From positions 62,001 through 126,000 of the forward strand of contig NZ_MUZA01000007.1 of assembly GCF_021442385.1 (NCBI RefSeq): 64,000 nt of DNA, in the 5' to 3' direction. Under the pieces are notes generated by a model, which was not told where the DNA came from, ran no database searches, and worked only from the letters and a program-made list of their open reading frames with translations. Of the stretch, positions 8,077-17,943 are shown one piece after another (position 1 is the first letter of the stretch; the number at the start of each line of letters is the position of its first letter). This DNA is from Micromonospora sp. MH99. GTDB lineage: Bacteria; Actinomycetota; Actinomycetes; Mycobacteriales; Micromonosporaceae. A program made the position numbers and the translations under genes.

Positions 8077-8592
8077 GTGGTCGCGGCGCTGGAGCTGTAT
8101 CTGGACCCGGATGCCACCCGGCGGATCCGGGTGCTGTGGGACGCGTTGGAGGCCGAGGGCGTGCAGAGCATGCGTTCGCTGCTGGAGCAGCGTCACCGCC
8201 CGCACGTCTCGCTCGCTGTCGCGCCCCGCTTCGATCCCGACCAGGTCGCGGAGGCGCTGCGCGGCACCGTCGTGGCGGCTCCCCTACGACTCGACTTCCA
8301 ACACGCGGGGCAGTTCGTCGGGCGGGTGCTCTGGCTCGGCCCGGCGCCCACGCCGGAACTGCTGGCGCACCACCGGTTGGTGCACGGTCGGCTCGCCGCC
8401 GCCGGCATCACCCTGGTCGAGCACTACCAGCCCGGGCGCTGGGTGCCACACTGCACGCTGTCCATGCGGGTGCCGAACTCGCTGATGGCCGCCGCGGTGC
8501 GCCGCTGCCTGGAGGTACTGCCGCTGGCGGCGACAGTGGTCGGCGCGGCCCTCACCGACCACGCCCGCGGCATCGCCCACCCGCTGTCCTAG
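8077..8592 (+). CDS. 2'-5' RNA ligase / cyclic phosphodiesterase superfamily protein
   Basis: A 171-aa member of the 2H phosphoesterase superfamily. The two signature motifs are present: HVSL (from RPHVSLAVAP, about residue 44) and HCTL (from WVPHCTLSM, about residue 129), with the expected spacing between the two lobes. 2H enzymes hydrolyse or form 2'-5' or cyclic phosphodiester bonds in RNA or nucleotides; the substrate here is unknown. GTG at 8077 is chosen because of the leaderless TACGGT-N6-GTG arrangement. The stop TAG overlaps the TAG of the convergent MFS gene through a shared CTAG. Confidence 0.85.
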   Translation: MVAALELYLDPDATRRIRVLWDALEAEGVQSMRSLLEQRHRPHVSLAVAPRFDPDQVAEALRGTVVAAPLRLDFQHAGQFVGRVLWLGPAPTPELLAHHRLVHGRLAAAGITLVEHYQPGRWVPHCTLSMRVPNSLMAAAVRRCLEVLPLAATVVGAALTDHARGIAHPLS

Positions 8593-9830
8593 CCGTCCTG
8601 GCCGTCCTTGCCGTCGACGCTCCGGCGCGCGGACACCGTCGCCGCCACCGCTGCCGCGAGCGCGATGGATGCTCCGGCCACCAGCAGCAGGCGCGGACCC
8701 AGCGGGGCGAGCGCACCGGCCAGCCCGGTCCCGAGCGAGCCGGCGGCCACCTTCAGGGCCGCCGTCGACACGAACACCTGCGTCCGCACGGCGTCCGGCG
8801 CGTACGCCGACCGGGCGGCCAGGGTGGCCGCGAAGAGCGGCGCGGTCGCCGCCCCGGCCAGGGCGAACGCGACGACCGCGAGCCCGAAGCTGGGCACTGC
8901 CGCGCAGAGCCCGATCCCCACCGCGCCGAGCGCCGCCCACCGGACGGTGAGTCGTTCCGGGTCACCGGTCAGCGGAAACGCGGTGACCAGGAGCGCGCCG
9001 GCGAGGTTTCCACCGCCGTACGCGGCGGCCAGCAGCGCGCCGGAGACCGCCTCCCGGTCGAGGTCCGCCGCGAGCGCGACGGCGAGCACCGACACCGCTC
9101 CGCCGGTGAGCGCGGCGAGCGAGGTGACCCCGGTGACCCGGCGCAGCGGTCCGGGACCGAGCAGCGCCCGCAGCGCTCCGCGGGCGGCGGGCGTCGTCCG
9201 CTCCGGCCCCCGCCGGGCGGGTACGCGTGCCGGCAGCGTCCCCACCAGGGCTGCCGCGAGCAGGGTGGCGGCACCCAACCCGACCAGGGCCGGCCGAGGC
9301 CCGGCCAGGGCGGCGAGGGCAGCCACGGCGGCCGGACCGGCGCTGCCACCGACCCCGTACGTCACCGTGTCCCACCCCTGACCGCGACGTTGCGCGCGCT
9401 CGTCCGGGTCGAGCAGTCCGGCGAGCCGGCTGCTCAGTCCGCCGGTCAGCAGCGGCCCGCAGGCCCCGGCAACGACAAGCAACGCGGCCGGCACACCCAC
9501 CGGCACCCGGCCGAGCAGCAGCGCGGCCGTCGAGACCGCTCCGGCGTACGTGACGAAGCCGGCCGCCAACCGGCCCCGGCCGTCCGGCGCCCGGTCCAGC
9601 CAGCGACCCATCAGGGGCCCGAGCAGGTGCGGCGCGGTCAGGCACGCGGCCAGCAGCCCGCCGAGCAGCGCCGGCCGGGCCGCCCCGACCTGCGACACGG
9701 TGGCCAGCAGCACCACGCCCACTGTCGCGCCGGCGTCCGCGCCACGGGCGAGCGTCGCGGCGACGAGGTAGCGGGGCAGGGCTCCACGTCCGGTGGTGAC
9801 CTGCACGGCGGTGTCGAGGGATCCGCTCAC
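8589..9830 (-). CDS. MFS transporter
   Basis: A 413-aa polytopic protein with about 12 hydrophobic helices and almost no polar loops, typical of Major Facilitator drug-efflux or unknown-solute permeases. A loop after TM2-3 carries GRWLDRAPDGRGR, the MFS motif-A region. A central cytosolic loop is near ARRGPERTTPAARGALRALL. Start is GTG at 9830 with GAGG 6 nt upstream, rather than any of the longer upstream options. The tail (VDGKDGQDG) is hydrophilic. Substrate unknown. Confidence 0.82.
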   Translation of the reverse strand: MSGSLDTAVQVTTGRGALPRYLVAATLARGADAGATVGVVLLATVSQVGAARPALLGGLLAACLTAPHLLGPLMGRWLDRAPDGRGRLAAGFVTYAGAVSTAALLLGRVPVGVPAALLVVAGACGPLLTGGLSSRLAGLLDPDERAQRRGQGWDTVTYGVGGSAGPAAVAALAALAGPRPALVGLGAATLLAAALVGTLPARVPARRGPERTTPAARGALRALLGPGPLRRVTGVTSLAALTGGAVSVLAVALAADLDREAVSGALLAAAYGGGNLAGALLVTAFPLTGDPERLTVRWAALGAVGIGLCAAVPSFGLAVVAFALAGAATAPLFAATLAARSAYAPDAVRTQVFVSTAALKVAAGSLGTGLAGALAPLGPRLLLVAGASIALAAAVAATVSARRSVDGKDGQDG

Positions 9831-10059
9831 CTGTACCTCGCTACCCACTCCGCCACTCGATGCACCATCGAGGCGAGATGTCCGGTTTGGCGGGCGACAG
9901 TCGGGAAACCGAAAACAGGGGGTGCGGATGTGGCCGGGCGTGGGATGGTTCGACGTGGATGCCGTACCCGTGGTGACCCGCGCGAGCGGGCCGCCCGGCC
10001 GGGGGCGCGGGCGCACACCGCGCCGCCCGCGGCGGCTTCGACGAGGAGAGGCAGGGCCC

Positions 10060-10245
10060 ATGCAGGCTCAGCGCAGGCCACCGCGCACGGAGCGGAGCCA
10101 GACCAGCCACGACCGGACCGGCGGCGGGATGACCGGGGCGGCCACGCCCCTGACCATCTGGGCCGCCGCCGTGCTGCTCGGTCGCATCGGCGCCGGTGAC
10201 GACGACAGCGAGGACGAGCGGCACATCCTGCGCGGCATCGAGTGA
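10060..10245 (+). CDS. Small 61-aa hypothetical protein
   Basis: A basic N-terminal stretch (QAQRRPPRTERSQ) is followed by one hydrophobic segment (ATPLTIWAAAVLLGRIG) and an acidic end (DDDSEDERHILRGIE). This could be a peripheral or single-span membrane peptide. The ATG has a GGAGAGG ribosome site about 7 nt upstream. I recognise no family. A longer version beginning near 9928 is possible but lacks a ribosome site. It is convergent with corA. Confidence 0.45.
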   Translation: MQAQRRPPRTERSQTSHDRTGGGMTGAATPLTIWAAAVLLGRIGAGDDDSEDERHILRGIE

Positions 10246-10261
10246 GCCCGGCGCCCCGTCG

Positions 10262-11389
10262 CTAGAGCCAGCCGCGCCGCTTGAAGACCAGGTAGAGGGT
10301 TCCGCAGACCAGCAGCATCAGCAGCAGCGCGAACAGGTAGCCGAAGCGCCAGTTCAGCTCCGGCATGTGGACGAAGTTCATGCCGTACACGGTGCCGATG
10401 AGCGTGGGAGCGAACAGGATCGCGGCCCACGAGGAGACCTTCTTCAGCTCCTCGTTCTGCGCGTAGCTGGCCGCGGTCAGGCTGCGCATCTCCTCGTTCT
10501 GCTGCTGTGAGACGAGGGTGGCGTTGACGGTGAGGATGTTCTGCAGCAGGTGCCGGAACCCGTCCACCCGCTCGACCACCTGGGTGAGGTGGTCGGTCAC
10601 GTCACGCAGGTAGCGGAGCAGCTCCTCGTCCGTGCCGTAGCTGCCGGCGCCGGTGGCCAACGCGTCGAGCATGGTGAGCAGCGGCCGGGCGGCCCGCTGG
10701 AACTCGATGACCTCCCGACTGAGCCCGTAGATGCGCCGGCTGGCGTTCGGGTCACCCCCGAAGACCTGGGTCTCGATCTCGTCGATGTCGTTCTCCAACC
10801 CGGCGACCACCGGCGCGTACCCGTCGACGACCTGGTCGAGGATCGCGTACAGGACCGCCTCGGGCCCCTGGGCCAGCATCGGCGCGTCGGCCTCCATCCG
10901 CCGCCGCACCGCGGCCAGGTCGGGCACCTCGCCGTGGCGGACCGTCACCACGAAACCGGGCCCGATGAACAGGTGCAGCTCGGAGAACTCGACCTCCTCC
11001 CGCAGGTCGTCGTAGCGGGCGGCACGCAGCACCACGAACAGCGTGTGCCCGTACCGCTCCAGCTTGGGTCGCTGGTGGGCGTTGATCGCGTCCTCCACCG
11101 CCAGGTCGTGCAGGCGGAACTCGCGCGCCAGCGAGGAGATCTGGTCGATGTCGGGCCGGTACAACCCGATCCAGGCCATCGCGTCGTCCTGCTCCTGGAG
11201 GCAGGAGTACGTCTCGGCGAGGCCGGCCGGCGAGGCGAACCGGTGTCCCCGGATGTAGACCGCACTGTCCACCATGCCACCGGCGGGCGGGGGCGGTGCC
11301 GGCGGTGGCGGCACGCCGACGCGGGTCTCGTGCTCGTCGAGCTGACGGCCGAAGCCACCACCCGGGCGGAAGCGACGGCCGCCGACCAT
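10262..11389 (-). CDS. corA: CorA-family Mg2+/Co2+ transporter
   Basis: A 375-aa CorA-type divalent-cation channel. The large N-terminal cytosolic alpha/beta domain carries FVVLRAARYDD and LHLFIGPGFVVTVRHG. It is followed by the long stalk helix and two C-terminal membrane helices, the first ending in the diagnostic YGMNF loop (from IGTVYGMNFVHMPELNW). ATG at 11389 is chosen over an upstream in-frame ATG because it has a GGGGGAGGAG ribosome site. A proline-rich stretch (VPPPPAPPPPAGG) near the N-terminus is unusual and probably a flexible extension. It is divergent from the APC permease. Confidence 0.93.
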   Translation of the reverse strand: MVGGRRFRPGGGFGRQLDEHETRVGVPPPPAPPPPAGGMVDSAVYIRGHRFASPAGLAETYSCLQEQDDAMAWIGLYRPDIDQISSLAREFRLHDLAVEDAINAHQRPKLERYGHTLFVVLRAARYDDLREEVEFSELHLFIGPGFVVTVRHGEVPDLAAVRRRMEADAPMLAQGPEAVLYAILDQVVDGYAPVVAGLENDIDEIETQVFGGDPNASRRIYGLSREVIEFQRAARPLLTMLDALATGAGSYGTDEELLRYLRDVTDHLTQVVERVDGFRHLLQNILTVNATLVSQQQNEEMRSLTAASYAQNEELKKVSSWAAILFAPTLIGTVYGMNFVHMPELNWRFGYLFALLLMLLVCGTLYLVFKRRGWL

Positions 11390-11622
11390 GACCCGCTCCT
11401 CCCCCGGTGGCATCCGATCCGGCGGCCTCCCGGCCCGACCGGGCGGTTCGGTGCGGGGCGCCGGAGGCGCTGCATCCCCTCTGCCCCCGGGCCGAAACCC
11501 TCCGACTCGCCGGCCGCACCCACCCCCACCGGGGACGGGCAGGTTCGGCGTACCCGGGGACGGGCGCGTGCGACCGGGCGGATACTCGCGGTGACCATGG
11601 GCGGAGGACGGGGGAAGCGCCG

Positions 11623-13563
11623 GTGCAGGGCGACAGGCGCGGTGGGCGGCTGCGCGGCTGGCTGCTCGACGGCGGTACGGAGCGGACCGCGCGACATCCC
11701 GGCCCGGGCGGGCGCCCGCCCGAGGATCGGCACCACCCGTGGTGGAAGGTGATGTGCCTGACCGGTGTCGACTACTTCTCGACGCTGGGCTACCAGCCGG
11801 GCATCGCGGCGCTGGCGGCCGGGGCGCTGTCGCCGGTGGCGACGCTGGTGCTGGTGCTGGTGACGCTGCTGGGCGCGCTGCCGGTGTACCGGCGGGTGGC
11901 TGTCGAGAGCCCGCACGGTGAGGGTTCGATCGCGATGCTCGTACGCCTGCTGAGCTACTGGCCGGGCAAGCTGTTCGTGCTGGTGCTGCTCGGTTTCGCG
12001 GCCACCGACTTCATCATCACCATCACCCTCTCGGCGGCGGACGCGACAGCCCACATCGACGAGAACCCGTTCTGGCCGAGCGGGCTCAAGGGACACGAGG
12101 TGCTCCTCACGCTGCTGCTGGTGGCACTGCTGGGCGCGGTGTTCCTCAAGGGATTCGGCGAGGCCATCGGGATCGCCGTCGTCCTGGTGGCGGTCTACCT
12201 GGGGCTGAACGCGGTGGTGATCGCCGACGCGCTGTGGCGGGTGGCGACCCACCCGAGCGCGGTCGGGGACTGGACGAACGCGCTGAGCACAGGGCACGGC
12301 GATCCCCTGCTGGTGGTCGGGTTGTCCCTGCTGGTGTTCCCGAAGCTCGCGTTGGGCCTGTCCGGTTTCGAGACCGGGGTGGCCGTGATGCCGCACATCC
12401 GGGGGGATCGCGCGGACTCGGAGGACCGGCCGTTGGGCCGGATCCGGGGAGCGCGGCGGCTGCTCACCACCGCCGCCGCGACGATGAGCGTCTTCCTGAT
12501 CACCAGCAGCGTGACCACCACCGTGCTGATCCCGCCGGAGGCGTTCCAGCCGGGCGGGCCGGCGAACGGCCGGGCGTTGGCCTACCTGGCGCACCAGCAC
12601 CTCGGCGGCGTGTTCGGCACCGTCTACGACCTGTCGACGATCGGGATCCTGTGGTTCGCGGGCGCGTCGGCGATGGCCGGGTTGCTCAATCTCGTACCCC
12701 GTTATCTGCCGCGCTACGGCATGGCCCCGACCTGGGCGCGGGCGGTCCGGCCGCTGGTGCTGGTCTTCACCACCGTGGCGTTCGTGATCACGGTGGTCTT
12801 CTCCGCGAGCGTGGACGCGCAGGGTGGCGCGTACGCCACCGGGGTCCTGGTGTTGATCACCTCGGCGGCGACGGCGGTGACCCTCGCGGCGCGACGACGG
12901 CGCCAGCGGGGGCGGACGTACGCCTTCGGGACCATCGCGTTGATCTTCGTCTACACCACTGTGGCGAACGTCGTGGAACGCCCCGACGGCGTCAAGATCG
13001 CCGCCTGTTTCATCGGCGGGATGATCCTGGTGTCGGTGCTGTCCCGGCTCATGCGGGCCTACGAGCTGCGCGTCGACCACGTCGAGCTGGACCCGGCCGC
13101 CGCCCGGATGATCGACGAGCGGGCCACCCGTCGGATCCGCCTCATCGCGCACGAGCCGGAGCGCCGCGACCCGGCCGAGTACCGCGCAAAGCTGGCACAG
13201 ACCATGGCGGACAACGACTTCCCCGACGACAGCGACGTCATCTTCGTCGAGGTCCACGTCACCGACCCGTCGGACTTCGAGACCGAGCTGCCGGTGCGCG
13301 GCAGCGTGGCGCACGACAGCTACCCGGTGCTCAGCCTGACCGGCTCGTCGGTGCCCACCGCGCTCGCCGCCCTGCTGCTGGAGATCCGCGACCGGAGCCG
13401 GCGACGGCCACACATCTACTTCGAGTGGAGCGAGGGTGGCCCGGGTCGCAACCTCCTGCGCTACCTGGCGTTCGGGCAGGGCGCCATCGCCTCGGTCACC
13501 CGGGAGATCCTGCGTCGCCAGGAGCCCGACCCGCGCCGCCGACCGCACGTGCACGCCGGTTGA
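11623..13563 (+). CDS. APC-superfamily amino-acid permease-like membrane protein
   Basis: A 646-aa protein with about 12 predicted helices (residues ~45-490) and a ~150-aa cytosolic C-terminus. The start region [28 protein letters not shown] contains the unwound TM1 glycine region of the APC fold, and the family is common in actinomycetes as a transporter of unknown specificity. The C-terminal domain ([16 protein letters not shown]...[12 protein letters not shown]) is soluble and resembles no ligand domain I can name. GTG at 11623 is chosen for its GGGGGAA ribosome site and the start of good coding. The SAM-IV riboswitch lies just after the stop. Confidence 0.8.
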   Translation: MQGDRRGGRLRGWLLDGGTERTARHPGPGGRPPEDRHHPWWKVMCLTGVDYFSTLGYQPGIAALAAGALSPVATLVLVLVTLLGALPVYRRVAVESPHGEGSIAMLVRLLSYWPGKLFVLVLLGFAATDFIITITLSAADATAHIDENPFWPSGLKGHEVLLTLLLVALLGAVFLKGFGEAIGIAVVLVAVYLGLNAVVIADALWRVATHPSAVGDWTNALSTGHGDPLLVVGLSLLVFPKLALGLSGFETGVAVMPHIRGDRADSEDRPLGRIRGARRLLTTAAATMSVFLITSSVTTTVLIPPEAFQPGGPANGRALAYLAHQHLGGVFGTVYDLSTIGILWFAGASAMAGLLNLVPRYLPRYGMAPTWARAVRPLVLVFTTVAFVITVVFSASVDAQGGAYATGVLVLITSAATAVTLAARRRRQRGRTYAFGTIALIFVYTTVANVVERPDGVKIAACFIGGMILVSVLSRLMRAYELRVDHVELDPAAARMIDERATRRIRLIAHEPERRDPAEYRAKLAQTMADNDFPDDSDVIFVEVHVTDPSDFETELPVRGSVAHDSYPVLSLTGSSVPTALAALLLEIRDRSRRRPHIYFEWSEGGPGRNLLRYLAFGQGAIASVTREILRRQEPDPRRRPHVHAG

Positions 13564-13646
13564 CCTGCCGGTCGAACCGTCGCGGGCCGTGAGCGTGGTC
13601 ATAACGGCTGGACGGTCCACCGGTCGGAGCTGCTAGCCTCGGCGCA

Positions 13647-13768
13647 GGTCATGAGTGCCAGCGCGAAGCCCCGGCTCGCTGGCCGGCAACCCTCCTCCGC
13701 GGTGGGGTGCCCCGGGTGAAGACCAGGCACCGGCAGGACGCCGGCGCAAGCGTGGCCTGGCACCCAGG
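13647..13768 (+). promoter_or_regulatory. SAM-IV riboswitch
   Basis: The core GGTCATGAGTGCCAGCG, AAGCCCCGGC, GCTGGCCGGCAACCCTCC, GCGGTGGGGTGCCCCGGGTGA and closing GACC match the actinobacterial SAM-IV (SAM-I clan) consensus. P1 is GGTC/GACC. The following GGCACCGGCAGG...GCCTGGCACC segment supplies the extra 3' stem of this class. SAM-IV binds S-adenosylmethionine and usually represses sulfur-metabolism genes. A TAGCCT -10 candidate is at 13634-13639. The exact 3' boundary is estimated. Confidence 0.9.
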
Positions 13769-13792
13769 TCAGCAACAGACCCGGGAGACCGT

Positions 13793-13906
13793 ATGCGCAT
13801 CATCCTCAGCCCCACGCCACCGGCCGGTCGGCTCACGCCGACCCTGACCCGGCGTCGCCACGTGGACCTGATGCGAATGCGCAGCGCGGCGTGTACCGCC
13901 GCCTGA
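13793..13906 (+). CDS. 37-aa Cys-containing leader peptide
   Basis: The peptide ends TRRRHVDLMRMRSAACTAA, matching the conserved RRHVDL-x2-R-x3-A-x-C pattern of short leader peptides placed before actinobacterial sulfur-assimilation and transport genes. Such peptides are thought to sense Cys-tRNA or cysteine supply by ribosome stalling. The ATG follows a GGGAGA ribosome site. It lies 25 nt after the SAM-IV riboswitch and 54 nt before the long hairpin, so it can couple translation to downstream folding. Confidence 0.8.
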   Translation: MRIILSPTPPAGRLTPTLTRRRHVDLMRMRSAACTAA

Positions 13907-13960
13907 CGCGCTGACCCCTCCCCTCCCCGGGCGACCACGCCCACCCCACTCGACCCTCGC

Positions 13961-14021
13961 GTCGATCATGAAGATGTTGCCCGTCCGACCAGCGTGTCGG
14001 GGCAACAACTTCATGATCGAC
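13961..14021 (+). terminator. Long hairpin between leader peptide and ABC importer genes
   Basis: The left arm GTCGATCATGAAGATGTTGC (13961-13980, extending to 13983) pairs with the right arm 13998-14021, with one or two mismatches around a 14-nt loop. It sits 29 nt before the first importer gene. It could be a conditional terminator for the riboswitch/leader system or a copy of a dispersed palindrome. Confidence 0.6.
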
Positions 14022-14050
14022 CGGGTCAACGCACCCTTTTGGAGACACCC

Positions 14051-14941
14051 GTGCGATCTTTTTCTGTCCTGAGCCGTGTGGTTGCCGTTGGGGCGGCCCT
14101 TCTGGTTGCCGGCGGGTTGACAGCCTGCGGTGGCGACGACTCGTCCGGCGCCGCCGGCAACCCGTACGGGCTGGCGCAAGCCGGCGTGCTGCGGGCCGGC
14201 ACGCTCACCGACGCCCCGCCGAACGTGTACCTCAAGGACGGTAAGTTCACCGGCTTCGACAACGACCTGCTGACCGCAGTGGCCGGCAAGCTCGGCCTGA
14301 CTGTCGAGTTCGTCGGAACCGACTTCTCCGCGCTGCTCTCCCAGGTCAACAACCACAAGTTCGACGTCGGCAGCTCCTCGATCACGATCACCGAGGCGCG
14401 GAAGAAGACAGTCGACTTCGGCAACGGCTACGACTTCGGCTACTTCGGGCTGGACGTGCCGGCCGGCTCGCCGATCACCGGGTTCGACCAGCTCGCCGGC
14501 AAGCGGGTAGTGGTGGTCCAGGGCACCGTCCAGGACGACTACGCCACCGGCAAGCAGCTCGACCCGGTGCGGGTGCCGGACTACAACGGCGCGATCAACC
14601 AGCTCAAGGCGGGCACCGCCGACGCGTGGATCGCCCCGGCGGAGATCGGCGAGAAGTCGGCCGCCGACAGCAAGGGAAAGATCACCGTGGCGGCCAAGCA
14701 GCTCAGCCCGGCGCCCACCGCGTACGCCGTGGCCAAGGGCAGCGACAAGCTGCGCGAGGCGCTCAACAAGGGCCTCGACGAGGTGATCGCCGACGGCACC
14801 TGGAGCCGGTTGCAGGCCCAGTACTACCCGGGCCGCCCCATCCCGGCGGACTTCACCCCGGGCAGCGGCACCGTGGCGGCGCCGTCCGCGTCCACGTCCG
14901 CCTCCGCCGTGCCGTCGGCGTCGGCGTCGGCTGCGTCCTGA
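14051..14941 (+). CDS. Amino-acid ABC transporter substrate-binding lipoprotein (family 3)
   Basis: A 296-aa extracellular solute-binding protein of the polar-amino-acid family (SBP_bac_3). The N-terminus is a lipoprotein signal with lipobox LTAC. The mature part has VLRAGTLTDAPPNVYLKDGKFTGFDNDLL, SSSITITEARKKTVDF and ANGTWSRL-like DGTWSRLQAQY, all typical. The C-terminal tail is Ala/Ser/Pro repeats (ASTSASAVPSASASAAS), which is unusual. GTG has GGAG 8 nt upstream. Regulation by a SAM-IV riboswitch and a Cys leader suggests cystine, cysteine or methionine as ligand; this is inference. Confidence 0.88.
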   Translation: MRSFSVLSRVVAVGAALLVAGGLTACGGDDSSGAAGNPYGLAQAGVLRAGTLTDAPPNVYLKDGKFTGFDNDLLTAVAGKLGLTVEFVGTDFSALLSQVNNHKFDVGSSSITITEARKKTVDFGNGYDFGYFGLDVPAGSPITGFDQLAGKRVVVVQGTVQDDYATGKQLDPVRVPDYNGAINQLKAGTADAWIAPAEIGEKSAADSKGKITVAAKQLSPAPTAYAVAKGSDKLREALNKGLDEVIADGTWSRLQAQYYPGRPIPADFTPGSGTVAAPSASTSASAVPSASASAAS

Positions 14942-14980
14942 ACCGGTGACGAGCGAGCAGGGCGGTAGGAGAGGCGACCG

Positions 14981-15757
14981 ATGGATCCGTTGAGCACCCT
15001 GTGGGAGACCTTCTTCGACGCCGACGCGATGCGCGAGGCGCTGCCCGAGATGCTGACCGTCGGGCTGCCCAACACGCTGCTCCTGGCGGCCTCCGCCGCC
15101 CTGCTCGGCACGGTGTTCGGACTGCTGCTGGCAGTGGCCGGCATCTCCCGCAGTCGGTGGCTGCGCTGGCCGGCGCGCGTCTACACCGACGTCTTCCGCG
15201 GGCTGCCGGCCGCGGCGACGATCCTGCTGATCGGCGTCGGGCTGGCGCCGCTCGGCATGCGGGTCTGGGGACCGGACCCGTACCCGCTGGGCGTCCTCGC
15301 GCTGTCGCTGATCGCGGCGGCGTACATCGGGGAGATCTTCCGCTCCGGCATCCAGTCGGTGGAGGCGGCCCAGTTGGAGGGCGCGCGGGCGCTCGGCTTC
15401 TCCTGGGCCGACGCGATGCGGCTGGTGATCATCCCGCAGGGCATCCGGCGGGTGCTGCCCGCCTGGGTCAACCAGCTCATCGCCCTGATCAAGGACTCCA
15501 GCCTGGTCTACTTCCTCGGCCTGGTGGCCAGCCAGCGGGAGCTGTTCCGCATCGGGCAGGACTACGCCGCCACCACCGGCAACGAGTCCGCGTTGCTGCT
15601 CGCCGGGCTCTTCTACCTGGCGTTGACCGTCCCGCTGACGCACGTCGTCAACTGGATCGACAGACGGCTGCGCAACGGCCGGCCGGCCACCGCACCCGCC
15701 GACGACGAGGACGACGACCTGGCGCTGGCCGGGGCCCCGGAAGGAGACCGGCGATGA
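14981..15757 (+). CDS. Amino-acid ABC transporter permease
   Basis: A 258-aa inner-membrane permease of the HisM/GlnP type. It has about five helices, the [12 protein letters not shown] region and the EAA loop [27 protein letters not shown] that docks to the ATPase. The tail is acidic ([11 protein letters not shown]). The gene follows the binding protein by 39 nt with a TAGGAGAGG ribosome site and overlaps the ATPase start by 4 nt (ATGA), so the three make one operon. A single permease implies a homodimer. Confidence 0.92.
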   Translation: MDPLSTLWETFFDADAMREALPEMLTVGLPNTLLLAASAALLGTVFGLLLAVAGISRSRWLRWPARVYTDVFRGLPAAATILLIGVGLAPLGMRVWGPDPYPLGVLALSLIAAAYIGEIFRSGIQSVEAAQLEGARALGFSWADAMRLVIIPQGIRRVLPAWVNQLIALIKDSSLVYFLGLVASQRELFRIGQDYAATTGNESALLLAGLFYLALTVPLTHVVNWIDRRLRNGRPATAPADDEDDDLALAGAPEGDRR

Positions 15758-16500
15758 CCACCACCGCGACCACCACCTCGGTGAGCCTCCAGGCGCGCGA
15801 CGTCCACCTGGCCTTCGGGCCGAACCGCGTGCTGCGGGGCGTCGACCTGAGCGTGCAGCGGGGTGGGACGGCCTGCGTGATCGGGCCGTCCGGGTCGGGC
15901 AAGTCCACTCTGCTGCGTACCCTCAACCGGCTCATCGAGCCCGACCGGGGCGACGTGCTGCTGGACGGGCGCAGCGTGCTGCGCGACGACCCGGACGCGC
16001 TGCGCCAGCGGGTCGGCCTGGTGTTCCAGCAGTTCAACCTCTTCCCGCACATGAGCGTGCTGCGCAACGTCACCCTGGCTCTGCGGCGGCTGCGCAAGCT
16101 CGGCGAGGACGAGGCGGTGGCGGTCGCCCGCGACCAGTTGGAGCTGGTGGGGCTCGCCGGCAAGGCCGATGCCCGGCCGGCGCAGCTCTCCGGTGGCCAG
16201 CAGCAGCGGGTGGCGATCGCCCGGGCGCTGGCGCTGCGGCCCGAGGTGATGCTCTTCGACGAGGCCACCTCGGCGCTCGACCCGGAACTGGTCAAGGGGG
16301 TGCTCGGGGTGATGACCGACCTGTCCTCCGCCGGAATGACCATGGTGGTGGTCACCCACGAGATGGGCTTCGCCCGGCACGTCGCCGACACCGTCGCCTT
16401 CATGGACCGGGGTGTGGTGCTGGAGGCCGGCCCGCCGGAGAGGATCTTCGAGGGGGCCGAGCATCCCCGGCTCCGCCGTTTCCTCGCCCAGGTGCTCTGA
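15754..16500 (+). CDS. Amino-acid ABC transporter ATP-binding protein
   Basis: A 248-aa GlnQ/TcyC-type ATPase. Walker A is GPSGSGKST, the Q-loop is [10 protein letters not shown] (typical of the polar-amino-acid family), the signature is LSGGQQQR, Walker B is [12 protein letters not shown] and the switch His is in [10 protein letters not shown]. The ATG overlaps the permease stop by 4 nt. It completes the importer under the SAM-IV/leader control region. Confidence 0.95.
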   Translation: MTTTATTTSVSLQARDVHLAFGPNRVLRGVDLSVQRGGTACVIGPSGSGKSTLLRTLNRLIEPDRGDVLLDGRSVLRDDPDALRQRVGLVFQQFNLFPHMSVLRNVTLALRRLRKLGEDEAVAVARDQLELVGLAGKADARPAQLSGGQQQRVAIARALALRPEVMLFDEATSALDPELVKGVLGVMTDLSSAGMTMVVVTHEMGFARHVADTVAFMDRGVVLEAGPPERIFEGAEHPRLRRFLAQVL

Positions 16501-16509
16501 GCCGGCCGC

Positions 16510-17805
16510 TCAGCCGGCCTGGATGCGCAGGTGCAGCGCGAACGCCTTCAGGTCGCCGAGCAGCTCCAGGATGGCGTTGCGGTACGCGACCGACGCCCAC
16601 AGGTGCAGCTCCTCGTCGTCCAGCCCGCCGAACGCCAGCGAGAGCGCCTTGCGTCGACGCCGGTCGAGCACCTTGTGCGGGCGGGCGAGCAGGTCGCCCT
16701 CCCGGCGCAGCGCCTGAAGGTAGGCGGCCACCGCCTCCTGGTAGTGCTGCCCGGCGACCCGCTCCAGCAGGGTGAACTCGAAGACGTTCAACGCCGCCTC
16801 GGAATCCCAGTACGCGGCGTCGCGCACCGGCGCGCTCGCGAAGTGCCGGCCCATGGCGTGCCGGGCCTCGTAGAGCAGCAGCACGCCCCGGCCGGTGGTG
16901 CTCAGCGGTCGGCGGGGCGACGGCAGTCGCAGCGTGCGTACCGGCGCCGCGGCGGTCAGGTCCACCGCGCCGGCGTACGCCGGCATGCGGTGCGTTCCCG
17001 GCGTCGGCTCCGGCAGCAGGCAGGCCCGCTCCTGGTAGGGCAGCTGACCACCGGTGGGCACGGCGCGCACCGTCGCGGCGTGCAGCTCGGCCAGGGGCCG
17101 GTCGTCCGGGGCCTGGCCCGGCGGCAGGGTGAGCACGAGACCGTTGACGCCGGGCACCGGCACGCCCAGCACGCAGGAGGTGCGCAGGAACGCCCAGGTC
17201 GCCGCCGCCTCGCGGATGCCGCTCGCCACCGCCTGCGCGTCGGCCCGCCAGTCCTGGGCGATCCGCAGCCGCTGCGCCAGGTCGGCGGTCGCGGCGTCGT
17301 CGTGCGGGTACAGCTCCCGGACGGCCCGGGGCAGCGACCCGAGGCGCAGCTCCAGCGGGTCGCCGGTGGGCCGGGGCACGGCGTGCCTCGGGCAGTCGGC
17401 GGCGGAGTGCGGGTCACCGTCGACCGCGTGGCAGTCGCCCAGCCAGCTCGCGCCGGGCGGGCCGGCCGGACGGGCGAACGCCAGGTGGGGCAGCCGGCCG
17501 GTGCGCAGCACCGTCTCGTACTGGGGGCCGGTGCGCGCGGCGCGCAGCACGTCGAGTGGCAGCATCGGCGCCAGCGCCACCACCGCATCGAGGACGACGC
17601 AGTGCGGGCAGGCGTCGCGCACCTGGTAGCGGCGGAGGTGGTCCACGCCGGGCTGCTCCCACTGGACCCCGATGACGGCGTCGTCCTGCGCCATCAGATA
17701 GAGGAACTGGGTGGCGACGCGTTCGCGGGTGACCGCCACCAGCTCGTCGAGGAACTCCCGCTCGGTGACCGTCCGCAGGTCGGCTTCGCTCCCTCCGGTG
17801 GTCAT
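16510..17805 (-). CDS. Uncharacterised 431-aa protein with Cys/His clusters
   Basis: I do not recognise a family. It is cytosolic, with no signal or membrane helices. Two metal-ligand-like clusters are visible: CPHC in the first quarter and, later, a C-H...H...C-H group in [19 protein letters not shown]. The C-terminal third is helical ([42 protein letters not shown]). The centre holds [24 protein letters not shown] is preferred to an in-frame GTG two codons upstream because AGGGGG is 6 nt before it. It converges on the ABC operon with only 9 nt between stops. Confidence 0.7.
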   Translation of the reverse strand: MTTGGSEADLRTVTEREFLDELVAVTRERVATQFLYLMAQDDAVIGVQWEQPGVDHLRRYQVRDACPHCVVLDAVVALAPMLPLDVLRAARTGPQYETVLRTGRLPHLAFARPAGPPGASWLGDCHAVDGDPHSAADCPRHAVPRPTGDPLELRLGSLPRAVRELYPHDDAATADLAQRLRIAQDWRADAQAVASGIREAAATWAFLRTSCVLGVPVPGVNGLVLTLPPGQAPDDRPLAELHAATVRAVPTGGQLPYQERACLLPEPTPGTHRMPAYAGAVDLTAAAPVRTLRLPSPRRPLSTTGRGVLLLYEARHAMGRHFASAPVRDAAYWDSEAALNVFEFTLLERVAGQHYQEAVAAYLQALRREGDLLARPHKVLDRRRRKALSLAFGGLDDEELHLWASVAYRNAILELLGDLKAFALHLRIQAG

Positions 17806-17943
17806 GGGCACCCCCTCGCGGGCCTAACGCATCGACGGACGCCGAACCGGTTTCCTACCGTACCCGCCGACGACGTGCCCGAACGTCTCGCACCCGGCGG
17901 GGGCGGTGTCACCAATCCGTCAGGCCGCCGGCGCCGGCCGGTG

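Noticed and set aside
8589..8592. CTAG shared stop overlap between the RNA-ligase and MFS genes
   Set aside because: This is normal for tightly packed convergent genes and shows no further structure.
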